In this document: piece by piece, positions 9,269-16,524 of the stretch | Position numbering within the stretch: the first letter of the stretch is position 1 | How the letters are laid out: each line of letters begins with the position of its first letter | Assembly: GCF_030929615.1 (NCBI RefSeq) | Contig: NZ_JAVFVU010000029.1 | Location: forward strand, 62,001 to 126,000 | DNA: 64,000 nucleotides | Direction of reading: 5' to 3' | DNA from: Dyadobacter sp. LHD-138 | Lineage (GTDB): Bacteria > Bacteroidota > Bacteroidia > Cytophagales > Spirosomataceae | Program-made: the position numbers and the translations under genes | Notes under the pieces: generated by a model | The model's database searches: none | What the model saw: the letters and a program-made list of their open reading frames with translations, nothing else | Told to the model about the DNA's origin: nothing

Positions 9269-9847
9269 TCAAGGCTGTTTGCGGATCCGGCTCAGCGTTT
9301 CGCGCGCAACCCCCAGATAGCTGGATATCTGTGAAAGGCTTACACGCTGAATAATTTCCGGATGGTTTTTTAGCAAATATGCATAACGTTCCTTTGCATC
9401 ATAAAGGGTAAACAAGTTGCTGTATTCTTCCTGTCTGATTGACAGTACTTCGACGATTTTGCGTCCAAAAGACTCAATTTCCTGAGAAACCCGATAAAGT
9501 TCCAGGAGCCGATGCTTGTCCAATTCCCAAAAAACTCCAGCTTCCGCCGCCTGTATCGAGGTTTCCGAAGGAGTACCCGAGCGCAGGCTTTTCAGATTGG
9601 TCGTGAAGTTATTTTCGAATGTGAAAGCGGTATTCATTTCATTCCCCTCTTTTATCCTGAAACTTCTCAGAAAACCTGTTTCTACAAAAAATATTTTTTT
9701 ACAGACCTTTCCTTCTTCCAGCAGATATTCCCCTTTCGAAAGTACCCGCTCCTGAACACAGGCTATCAGCTTTTCGATACTTGCCTCCGACAAATATTCC
9801 AAATTTGACATGCTGGCTTTAAAACGTTCCTGGAAAGCGTTTGGCAT
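9269..9847 (-). CDS. Crp/Fnr-family transcriptional regulator
   Basis: 192 residues. Residues about 20-115 form a cyclic-nucleotide-binding-like beta-barrel (LSKGEYLLEEGKVCKKIFFVETGFLRSF), followed by a linking helix and a C-terminal winged helix whose recognition segment is SLSQISSYLGVARETLSRIRK. It lacks the cysteine cluster of true Fnr and the full cAMP-binding signature of Crp, so its effector is unknown. This short form is very common in Bacteroidota, typically next to small enzymes it regulates. The ATG at 9847 fits the family N-terminus. Confidence 0.88.
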   Translation of the reverse strand: MPNAFQERFKASMSNLEYLSEASIEKLIACVQERVLSKGEYLLEEGKVCKKIFFVETGFLRSFRIKEGNEMNTAFTFENNFTTNLKSLRSGTPSETSIQAAEAGVFWELDKHRLLELYRVSQEIESFGRKIVEVLSIRQEEYSNLFTLYDAKERYAYLLKNHPEIIQRVSLSQISSYLGVARETLSRIRKQP

Positions 9848-9896
9848 CGTTAAAGGCTTTTCACATGAATACTGCCGGGATTACCCCAGGCAAAAA

Positions 9897-9927
9897 ACAA
9901 AAAAATAGCGACAGTTAAAACTATCGC
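9897..9927 (-). terminator. Terminator of the acyl-ACP desaturase gene
   Basis: Read on the minus strand, a 7-bp stem (9921-9927 with 9908-9914, one G-T wobble) with a 6-base loop is followed by a run of seven T. It lies 34 bp after the desaturase stop codon. Confidence 0.75.
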
Positions 9928-9960
9928 CATGCATTAAAAACAAAACTTTAATTCCGTTCC

Positions 9961-10947
9961 TTATCTGCTGATCCAGCTGAATTCATATTCCAACTCCGGA
10001 ATACGGGTACGGTCAGCGATACGACGCAAACGTGCAGGCAAGGCCATTAAGTAATCACGCGCCTTTTCTGCACCTGAATTAAGATCTCTAATGGCTCCAA
10101 TTTCCCACTCTGCAAGCAAAGATTCAAGAATTTCGATATAGTCCATTGTCGTATAAACTCCTAAACGCTGGGCAGCGTCTGAGAAGTGAGAGAATGTATC
10201 ACCCATTTTAACTCCGGTTTCACGAAGGAAGTGGGCGGGCATTACAATTTTTTTCCGCATCATATCCTCCAAAGCCAGCATAAGTTCGGATGGATCTACG
10301 GCCAGAATGCTGCTGACGAAAGCTTTGTATGCTTTCGCGTGGCGCATTTCATCCGAAGCAATGACCCCGCAAATTTTTGACAAATGCGGATTTCCAAACT
10401 GTTTCGAAAGGGTTGCGGTACGACGGTGCGATACGTTTGTTGCCAACTCCTGGAAAGAAGTATAAATAAAGTTACGGTAAGGATCGCGGTCGGTGCCGAT
10501 ATCAAAGCCATCGGCAATCAGATACTGTGTAGAAACTTCCATGGCACGCATGTTCACGCGACCGGAAAGATATAAATACTTGTTTAACAGATCGCCGTGA
10601 CGGTTTTCTTCTGCTGTCCATGCTCTTACCCATCGCGACCAGCCAGAAGGATTATCGACCTGATCCACGCCAATTACATCCATCAACCACGACTCATAGG
10701 TCGGAAGGGCTTCCTCCGTGATTGTATCTCCAATCAATACTGCTATATAATCGTACGGTAAATCTCTGCAACTTTCCTGCAATAATTTCACTTCGCTAAA
10801 AAAGTTCTCCTTGCTGGAATCCGGTAAAAAATCCGTTGGCTGCCAATTTTGGTCAATCGGTTTCAGGTATTCTGCCATCAGGGCATCGAGGTCCTTTCCT
10901 ACATGTTGCATGACTTCAAGCCGTGCTGCTGAAAGTGCGGTTTCCAT
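9961..10947 (-). CDS. Acyl-ACP desaturase (ferritin-like di-iron)
   Basis: 328 residues, typical for soluble stearoyl-ACP-type desaturases (FA_desaturase_2). It inserts a cis double bond into ACP-bound fatty acids using a di-iron centre. The two carboxylate/His motifs are visible: EENRH (E114, H117) and SDEMRH (E200, H203), with further Glu ligands expected near residues 79 and 167. It is transcribed away from a PlsC acyltransferase gene 141 bp away, so the pair links fatty-acid unsaturation with phospholipid assembly. Expected location is cytoplasmic. The ATG at 10947 is the natural start. Confidence 0.93.
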   Translation of the reverse strand: METALSAARLEVMQHVGKDLDALMAEYLKPIDQNWQPTDFLPDSSKENFFSEVKLLQESCRDLPYDYIAVLIGDTITEEALPTYESWLMDVIGVDQVDNPSGWSRWVRAWTAEENRHGDLLNKYLYLSGRVNMRAMEVSTQYLIADGFDIGTDRDPYRNFIYTSFQELATNVSHRRTATLSKQFGNPHLSKICGVIASDEMRHAKAYKAFVSSILAVDPSELMLALEDMMRKKIVMPAHFLRETGVKMGDTFSHFSDAAQRLGVYTTMDYIEILESLLAEWEIGAIRDLNSGAEKARDYLMALPARLRRIADRTRIPELEYEFSWISR

Positions 10948-11033
10948 TGTTGATTCAATTTTAATCTCACATTATGATTTCACAAAGTACGTGAATTTAA
11001 TGTAAGTTATACATGACAAATCTCATTTCCTGC

Positions 11034-11064
11034 TTTACAAATTTTCACAATCGGTGTACATTTG
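11034..11064 (+). promoter_or_regulatory. Bacteroidota-type promoter of plsC
   Basis: A -7 box TACATTTG (11057-11064) fits the TAnnTTTG consensus. A -33 box TTTA (11034-11037) lies exactly 19 bases upstream. Transcription would start near 11070, leaving a leader of about 18 bases. This rules out the upstream TTG at 11062 as a start codon. Confidence 0.65.
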
Positions 11065-11088
11065 GGTTATTATTGTGTAAAAAAAGGA

Positions 11089-11820
11089 ATGAAAAAAATT
11101 ATAGACTACCTCCTAAGCATCGTTTACCTTATTCATTTCGGTCTGACTTTACTCGTTTTTCACGCGCTGCAAGTGGTGACACTCAATATTTTCGGTAAAA
11201 AAGCACACGAAAAAGTAGTCGATTATCTAAACTTCTTTCTTACCTACGGCTTATACCTGACGGGTTCCAGTGTAACACTCAAAAATCGCGCCGTGATACC
11301 CGACGAGCGCCCTGTCATTTTTGTGGCCAACCACCAAAGTACCTTTGACATACCGGCGCTGATCTGGTTTTTGAGAAAACGTCACCCGCTTTTCGTTTCC
11401 AAAATCGAACTTGCCAAAGGCATTCCAAGTATTTCGTATAACCTGCGCAAAAGCGGTGCAGCGCTTATCAACCGCAAAGACGGCAAACAGGCCGTCAGCG
11501 AAATTTTACGTTTGGGAAAGCTAATTCATGATACCACTGGGGCTGCCATTATTTTCCCGGAAGGGACGCGCACAGCCAGCGGCATCATGAAGCCTTTTAT
11601 CCCTGGAGGTGTTGCAACATTGTTAAAAAAAGCACCCCACGCATTAATTGTACCCGTTGCAGTGAACGGAACCGGAACCTTCAATCCAAAAGGAATATTT
11701 CCGCTAAGATCATTTTCTAAATTATCGTGGACTGCCTTACCGCCGATTGAACCTGCGGGAAGAAAAGTGGAAGAAATTTTATTGGAAGCGCAAGAATCCA
11801 TCAGGGCAGAATTGGCATAA
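11089..11820 (+). CDS. plsC: 1-acyl-sn-glycerol-3-phosphate acyltransferase
   Basis: 243 residues from the ATG at 11089, preceded by AAAGGA and lying just downstream of a good promoter; the in-frame TTG at 11062 sits inside the -7 box. An N-terminal hydrophobic segment (about residues 3-30) anchors it in the inner membrane. The acyltransferase motifs are present in order: NHQSTFD (the NHxxxxD catalytic block), then the FPEGTR motif, then a conserved VPVAVNG segment. It acylates lysophosphatidic acid to phosphatidic acid. It is divergent from the acyl-ACP desaturase. Confidence 0.93.
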   Translation: MKKIIDYLLSIVYLIHFGLTLLVFHALQVVTLNIFGKKAHEKVVDYLNFFLTYGLYLTGSSVTLKNRAVIPDERPVIFVANHQSTFDIPALIWFLRKRHPLFVSKIELAKGIPSISYNLRKSGAALINRKDGKQAVSEILRLGKLIHDTTGAAIIFPEGTRTASGIMKPFIPGGVATLLKKAPHALIVPVAVNGTGTFNPKGIFPLRSFSKLSWTALPPIEPAGRKVEEILLEAQESIRAELA

Positions 11821-11856
11821 TGAACAGTCAGTCAAACTCCGCCAACTTTTCTGCCA

Positions 11857-12043
11857 CCCTTTCAGGGTTTTGATATACGGTTTAACTGCCTACCTGCTAT
11901 AATACTGCCAGCCTTTCAGGCTTGTTTAAACCCAACGCTTCTATTAACCGATAAAATCCCGAAGGGATGAAAGTATTATAGAAAACCAGAAAGCCGACAC
12001 AATCGCATAACCCGGAACGGGTGACACAACACGACCGACCAAT
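11857..12043. repeat. Hairpin-mosaic repeat, copy 1 of a tandem pair
   Basis: A 187-base unit that recurs with a period of exactly 220 bases (copy 2 at 12077-12263). It holds four small hairpins, each with a 3-base GAA or TTC loop: 11857-11867 (CCCT/AGGG arms), 11911-11921 (GCCT/AGGC), 11956-11968 (ATCCC/GGGAT) and 12011-12021 (CCCG/CGGG). The 3' two thirds (11911-12043) is almost identical to copy 2, and the 5' third has drifted. It contains no credible open frame. It looks like a dispersed palindromic intergenic repeat family, which I do not recognise by name. Confidence 0.85.
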
Positions 12044-12076
12044 GTATGATCGGGCGACATCCGAATTACAGTATGC

Positions 12077-12263
12077 CCCTTTCAGGGTTTTAATACCCGC
12101 CTTAATCCACTTTCTGCTACAAGACTGTCAGCCTTTCGGGCTTGTTTAAACCCAACGCTTCTATTAACCGATAAAATCCCGAAGGGATGAAAGTATTATA
12201 GAAAACCAGAAAGCCGACACAATCGCGTAACCCGTTCCGGGTTACACAACACGACCGACCAAT
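12077..12263. repeat. Hairpin-mosaic repeat, copy 2 of a tandem pair
   Basis: Second copy of the unit at 11857-12043, at a constant 220-base offset. The hairpins recur at 12077-12087, 12131-12141 (one base change turns its arm into GCC/GGC), 12176-12188 and 12231-12241. The last hairpin is the reverse complement of its counterpart in copy 1. The remaining bases up to 12484 are AT-rich and probably hold the promoter of the small secreted protein gene. Confidence 0.85.
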
Positions 12264-12484
12264 TCCTGACGAGCGACGTGATCCAAAGTTTACTTCTAAA
12301 ACCAAATTTTATAAATATTTTCTCCGCTCCATTTTGCAGCCATTCTTCTCATAATAAACCCGTTACAAAACATTGAAAATTACAATTAAATCTACTTTTA
12401 ACCACTTAACAATCGTTAACAAATCCCAATTAAACCTAGATCAAAGATATGCCTCTAACCTACGAAACTTAAAAAAACACTACC

Positions 12485-12886
12485 ATGAAAAAGATACTTT
12501 TTGTAGCCGCAATTTTAGCATTTGGGTTTACTAACGCATCAGCGCAATATGGAGGCCGTGATCGTGATTACCATGGTCGTGACTACCGAAATAATCCGCG
12601 TGAATACCGGAACTACGGTATCAACGCTTTACAACGCGAAGCGCGTGAGCAAATCTCTATGGGCATTCGTCGCGGAACCTTAAACTCCCGTGAGGCAGCC
12701 GTCCTTATGAATGAGTATGACCGTATCGCTGAACGCGAAAGAAGATACAGCGCTCATGGCCGCCTTTCGCACAGAGAAGCTCGAAAATTGACCGAAGATC
12801 TTGAAAGATTAATGGCCGATACCCGCGACATGAGCCACAGACGTGGTGGTGATGGCTGGGCAAGAAACCCAAGAGGAAGATATTAA
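12485..12886 (+). CDS. Small secreted Arg/Tyr-rich protein of unknown function
   Basis: 133 residues. A signal peptide (MKKILFVAAILAFGFTNASA, then QYGG) predicts export. The mature N-terminus is rich in Arg, Asp and Tyr (repeated RD-Y-R units). The rest carries two related helical units of the form GxRxGxLxxREAxxLxxE: one at GIRRGTLNSREAAVLMNEYDRI, split here only for description, and a second at GRLSHREARKLTEDLERL. Similar repeated units occur in exported proteins of unknown function; no enzyme motif is visible. It is a single-gene unit with its own terminator. Confidence 0.75.
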   Translation: MKKILFVAAILAFGFTNASAQYGGRDRDYHGRDYRNNPREYRNYGINALQREAREQISMGIRRGTLNSREAAVLMNEYDRIAERERRYSAHGRLSHREARKLTEDLERLMADTRDMSHRRGGDGWARNPRGRY

Positions 12887-12912
12887 AAATCAGTTGAAGG
12901 TTTAGGTAATGT

Positions 12913-12948
12913 AAAAAAGCATTTCTCGGTTTGAGAAATGCTTTTTTT
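12913..12948. terminator. Bidirectional terminator
   Basis: A perfect 15-bp stem (12913-12927 with 12933-12947) with a 5-base loop, A run on one side and T run on the other. It serves the small secreted protein gene and the convergent GNAT gene. Confidence 0.9.
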
Positions 12949-12956
12949 ATATACGA

Positions 12957-13397
12957 TCAAAAATACCTGACAAGCTTTACGTGCGACTTTTTAAAGCCTT
13001 CCTTCTGATAAAACTTGTGCGCATTTTCCCTGACATTGTTCGACGTAACTTCAATCTGCTGTGCCGATTTACTCTTGGCAAATACAACCAGTTGTTCCAC
13101 CAGTGCCTTGCCTATTTCTTTTGAACGATATTCCGGTCTTACATACATTTCCTGGATCTCGGCCACCATGCAGACATGGTGCAACAAAGGCTGTACATGA
13201 CAACTGCCCATGCCAACTGATTCTCCATCAAGCTCGGCAATCAGATAACAGATATGGTCATTTGCCAAATTACGATGGTAAACGTAATTAAAATCCTGTC
13301 TGTTCAGCGATTTATTTTCAAGATCACAGATCATATGATAGACCGTTTCTTCATCATAAAGGGTTGCCAGACGAATATGAAGCGCTGTGGAGACCAT
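12957..13397 (-). CDS. GNAT-family N-acetyltransferase
   Basis: 146 residues from the ATG at 13397; an ATG at 13436 would add 13 residues and overlap the upstream gene by 29 bp. The order of elements fits GNAT: IRLATLYDEETVYHMI at the start, a central beta-strand with GMGSCHV, then EIQEMYVRPEYRSKEIGKAL, which holds the acetyl-CoA pyrophosphate-binding R/Q-x-x-G-x-G/A region, and ARG/VREN-FYQKEGF near the end. The acceptor substrate is unknown. It lies 10 bp downstream of an NAD(P)-binding protein gene, so the two are probably co-transcribed. Confidence 0.85.
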   Translation of the reverse strand: MVSTALHIRLATLYDEETVYHMICDLENKSLNRQDFNYVYHRNLANDHICYLIAELDGESVGMGSCHVQPLLHHVCMVAEIQEMYVRPEYRSKEIGKALVEQLVVFAKSKSAQQIEVTSNNVRENAHKFYQKEGFKKSHVKLVRYF

Positions 13398-13407
13398 CAA
13401 TAATTTT

Positions 13408-14067
13408 TTAGAACTGCTGCAATTCAGCAGAATCATGAATAAATAAACCTTTGTGTGGAAGCCGGGCGAGATTCACCATGGCATTGGCCACTTTTACCGC
13501 TTCAATAGCCGCATACTTTTTCAGGGGGCCAACCATGATAGGGTTAGCAATCCGTGACAAAACTTCGCCGATTTTTTCTCCGAAACGTGTTTCGCCTCTG
13601 TCTCCCAGCAATAACGAAGGTCTTAAGATATGCAGTGTATTAAATTGCAGATCAGCCAGTTCTTTTTCCACCTCTCCTTTTACGCGATTGTAAAAAATCA
13701 TCGATTTTGAATCCGCGCCCATGGAGGTCACAATAAGATATTGACCGGAACCATTAAGTTTCCCTGCCCTGCCAACCTGCACGGGATAGAGAAAATCAAC
13801 TTTCCTGAAAGCTTCCTCCGAACCCGCCTTTTTGATCGTCGTTCCAAGGCAGCAGAAAATATCATCTGCCTTGACAAGCGACGCATCCGGGTTGTCAAAA
13901 TCAAAGAAAATTTCGGTTAGTTTTTTGTGCTGAATCCCTGTTGCTTTTCGGGTTAAAATTTTAACCTCTTTATAAACATCTGAATTCAGTAAATTTTGAA
14001 GTACTTGTTTACCGACAAGTCCGGTTGCTCCTGTTAATAATGCAGTTTTAAGTGTTGGGTTAGTCAT
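13408..14067 (-). CDS. NAD(P)-binding atypical SDR, HTATIP2/TIP30-like
   Basis: 219 residues. The Rossmann start TGATGLVGKQVLQNL gives the G-x-x-G-x-x-G nucleotide-binding loop. Later elements (CCLGTTIKKAGS, VTSMGAD, YNRVKGEVE, LRPSLLLG) match the atypical short-chain dehydrogenase group that includes HTATIP2/YwnB-like proteins. The YxxxK catalytic pair appears as YNRVK. A cytoplasmic oxidoreductase or NAD(P)H sensor is likely; the substrate is unknown. It is followed closely by the GNAT gene. Confidence 0.85.
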   Translation of the reverse strand: MTNPTLKTALLTGATGLVGKQVLQNLLNSDVYKEVKILTRKATGIQHKKLTEIFFDFDNPDASLVKADDIFCCLGTTIKKAGSEEAFRKVDFLYPVQVGRAGKLNGSGQYLIVTSMGADSKSMIFYNRVKGEVEKELADLQFNTLHILRPSLLLGDRGETRFGEKIGEVLSRIANPIMVGPLKKYAAIEAVKVANAMVNLARLPHKGLFIHDSAELQQF

Positions 14068-14184
14068 AGCATAACGTTTAGAAAATGCAATTTAAAAAGT
14101 ATAGCGTCAAGTTGACAACGATATGAAAAATTGTCTACTTAAAACGGATACATTTTAAAATTGCATATTTAAAGCCTGCCTATT

Positions 14185-14571
14185 TTATTTTTCTGGCCAA
14201 ATGGTGGCGATCTTCCCGGTTCCCGCTATTACTTTGCTTTGATACTCCTTCATTTCGGCAACGGTCCATTTCGTAATGTCTACCGGGCTTCCGTCACAAT
14301 AAAAACTGATACATCCAATACAAGACATGTACCCTGAGTCATAATTGAAAATGGGTTTGCCATTTACTTCAAACAGTTTGATTGTTACCAAATTCTCCTC
14401 CTTTTTCACCTTGGCGTCTTCGATGATTTTGCGTAACCATGGTAATTCCCGCATCGGATAATTCACACCGCAAACCGATGCCTTTACCGCACCAGTGGGA
14501 TCCCTATCCAATTCATCTTTTTTACACGAAACAGCTAAAAATAGAAACAAAAGAATAGCATAAGTCTTCAT
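14185..14571 (-). CDS. Small putative lipoprotein, function unknown
   Basis: 128 residues with a short lipoprotein signal and lipobox (AVSC, Cys16), followed by KKDELDRD. The mature part has several cysteines (VCGVNYP, and SCIGCISFYCDG), which may form disulfides in the periplasm. LPWLRKIIEDAK and SPVDITKWTVAEM are noticeable conserved-looking segments, but I cannot assign a family. Transcribed alone on the minus strand between the acyl-CoA dehydrogenase and the SDR-like gene. Confidence 0.7.
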   Translation of the reverse strand: MKTYAILLFLFLAVSCKKDELDRDPTGAVKASVCGVNYPMRELPWLRKIIEDAKVKKEENLVTIKLFEVNGKPIFNYDSGYMSCIGCISFYCDGSPVDITKWTVAEMKEYQSKVIAGTGKIATIWPEK

Positions 14572-14646
14572 CGTATTTTCGTTTAGGCATAACTTGATGA
14601 CACCAGCCCTGCCTAAAACGTTGGAAAGCAGTACACAAAGCGGATG

Positions 14647-16005
14647 CTACACAAAGGCGCTTTCTCCCGTTATCGCCCTACCCACAATCAGGGAATTGAT
14701 TTCCTTTGTCCCTTCATAAGAATAAATCGCCTCCGCGTCGGCAACAAAACGGGCGATGTCGTATTCTAGCAAAATACCATTTCCGCCAAAAAGTTCGCGG
14801 GCATGATCGACTATGGAACGCATCCTTAACGTACAGAATACCTTCGCCAGCGAGGCATGTTCGTCGGTAAGCTGTCCGCCATCCTGCAACTGCGATAAGC
14901 GGTACACCATCGTCTGCATCGCCGTAAGATCACCCAGCATGGTAACCAGCAAGTCCTGAACCAGCTGAAAACCGGCGATCGGGCGGCCAAACTGTTTTCT
15001 TTCCATCGTATATTTCAAGGCCAGCTCATAGGCACCACGTCCGCAGCCTACCGCCTGCCAGGCAACCCCGGCACGCGTCATACGCAGTACATTGGCGGTA
15101 TCTTTAAAAGAATTGGCATTTTGTAAACGGTCAGATTCAGGTATTTTACAATCCGTTAAGGTGATCAGCGCGTTCTGAACCGTCCTCAGTGCCATTTTAT
15201 CTTCCATTTTTTTCGCCTCGAAACCCTGATTATCCTTTCTGACGATAAATCCCTTCACCTGATTATCATCCAGATTACGCGCCCAGATTATGGTGATGTC
15301 TGAAAAAGTAGCATTCCCGATCCATTTTTTCTGTCCGTTCAAAACCCATTCATCACCAATTTTCTTACACGTCGTGGTCAATCCTCCGGCAACACCTGAA
15401 CCAACTTCGGGCTCCGTCAATCCAAAGGCTCCGATAATTTCCATTTTCTGCATGATCGGCAGCCAATATTCTTTCTGTTCTTCGGAGCCGCAGAGATAGA
15501 TGGAACCCATGGCAAGTCCGCTATGAACCCCGAAAAATGTAGAAATGGAAGAATCTACCCGCGCCATTTCCATGGCCAGAAAACCTTCCAGCAGCGCAGA
15601 TTTACCTCCGCATCCGTATCCATGATAGGTTAATCCGCAAATATTGAGTTTTGCCATCAGCGAAATGATATGCATGGGAAAATGTGCCTTGTTCCAATAT
15701 TCATTCGCAATGGGGCGAATTTCCGTTTCCATGAAATTCCTGACTTTCAGCAAAATTCCCCTTTCTTCAACGGTCAGGGTTTTATCCAGTTCATAAAAAT
15801 CACCATTGACAGGCGGCTTTTCTTTTTTCTTTCTACTTCCGGCCTGAAGTAATTTCAGCATTTTTGCCAGATCCTCGTCATCCATTTTGGAAACCGTTGC
15901 CATCAATTTATTCAGGTCAACTTTCTTCGAGAGTTTGCTGACTGCGTTTAAATCTATGGTTTTTAAAAGCGTACGTATCTGAGAAAATGATTCGAATAAA
16001 CCCAT
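14647..16005 (-). CDS. Acyl-CoA dehydrogenase, glutaryl-CoA dehydrogenase-like
   Basis: 452 residues, slightly long because of a Lys-rich N-terminal extension of about 60 residues. The acyl-CoA dehydrogenase motifs are clear: GLTEPEVGSGVAGG, WVLNGQKKWIGNA for flavin binding, ERKQFGRPIAGFQLVQ, LFGGNGIL and YSYEGTKEIN with catalytic base E431. The late position of that Glu in a YEGT motif is as in glutaryl-CoA dehydrogenases. The enzyme is FAD-dependent and oxidises an acyl-CoA thioester. No electron-transfer flavoprotein or other beta-oxidation gene is adjacent. Confidence 0.9.
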   Translation of the reverse strand: MGLFESFSQIRTLLKTIDLNAVSKLSKKVDLNKLMATVSKMDDEDLAKMLKLLQAGSRKKKEKPPVNGDFYELDKTLTVEERGILLKVRNFMETEIRPIANEYWNKAHFPMHIISLMAKLNICGLTYHGYGCGGKSALLEGFLAMEMARVDSSISTFFGVHSGLAMGSIYLCGSEEQKEYWLPIMQKMEIIGAFGLTEPEVGSGVAGGLTTTCKKIGDEWVLNGQKKWIGNATFSDITIIWARNLDDNQVKGFIVRKDNQGFEAKKMEDKMALRTVQNALITLTDCKIPESDRLQNANSFKDTANVLRMTRAGVAWQAVGCGRGAYELALKYTMERKQFGRPIAGFQLVQDLLVTMLGDLTAMQTMVYRLSQLQDGGQLTDEHASLAKVFCTLRMRSIVDHARELFGGNGILLEYDIARFVADAEAIYSYEGTKEINSLIVGRAITGESAFV

Positions 16006-16252
16006 GAGGAAGATTTTTAAGTTGCTGAACGATTATCTAACTAAAAGTAACAACCGGGCCAAATCTATTCTTCAATTTAAAACGAATGTGATCCCGTCTT
16101 AGCACGATAACGTTTCTAAAAGTGAGACATTGACTTATGCCGTCGTCCAAAGTGTAGAATTTTATAATCACTCCGGATTATCCCGTCCCTTTTTCTTCCA
16201 AAATCATCGCGGTACAAGTTTTGAAACAGTATTTCAAAAAAGCACTTCAGTC

Positions 16253-16459
16253 ATGAACAGCGAAAATAAAAACGTGGCAGGCGGATCACCTTCACGATCC
16301 GGGCCAGACAAGGCTCTGTTGCAGGAGGATGACGGCAAAAAAACTTCAAAGCAGATTAAGGAGGAAGCAATCAGGCAGTCTGAAAATGAAAATATGACGC
16401 ACAAAAGAGGTTACAATGAGACGGACCCTAAAGTACCGGTAAAATCTGTCAAGAGTTAA
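16253..16459 (+). CDS. Small hydrophilic protein of unknown function
   Basis: 68 residues from the ATG at 16253; the frame continues upstream only to a TTG and without plausible coding character. The product is very hydrophilic and rich in Ser, Lys, Glu and Asn with no predicted membrane or signal segment, resembling small disordered stress-type proteins. No known domain is visible. A strong terminator begins 14 bp after the stop, which supports it being a real transcription unit. Confidence 0.6.
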   Translation: MNSENKNVAGGSPSRSGPDKALLQEDDGKKTSKQIKEEAIRQSENENMTHKRGYNETDPKVPVKSVKS

Positions 16460-16472
16460 GGATTATATATTT

Positions 16473-16516
16473 GACAAACAAAAATGGCGTCATAAAAAGC
16501 GCCATTTTTGTTTGTC
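16473..16516. terminator. Bidirectional terminator with a 17-bp perfect stem
   Basis: Arms 16473-16489 and 16500-16516 are perfect reverse complements around a 10-base loop, with A- and T-rich outer sides. It serves the small plus-strand gene and the convergent GH9 gene. Confidence 0.9.
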
Positions 16517-16524
16517 CCAGTAAT

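Noticed and set aside
11062..11088. TTG at 11062 as start of plsC
   Set aside because: The codon is part of the -7 promoter box TACATTTG, so it would not be in the transcript; the ATG at 11089 has a ribosome-binding-like AAAGGA.
12117..12305. Short open frame on the minus strand in the repeat region
   Set aside because: It falls across the second hairpin repeat and has no counterpart in the first copy.
16130..16252. Longer start for the small hydrophilic protein (TTG at 16130)
   Set aside because: The added 41 residues look non-coding and the ATG at 16253 gives a homogeneous hydrophilic product.
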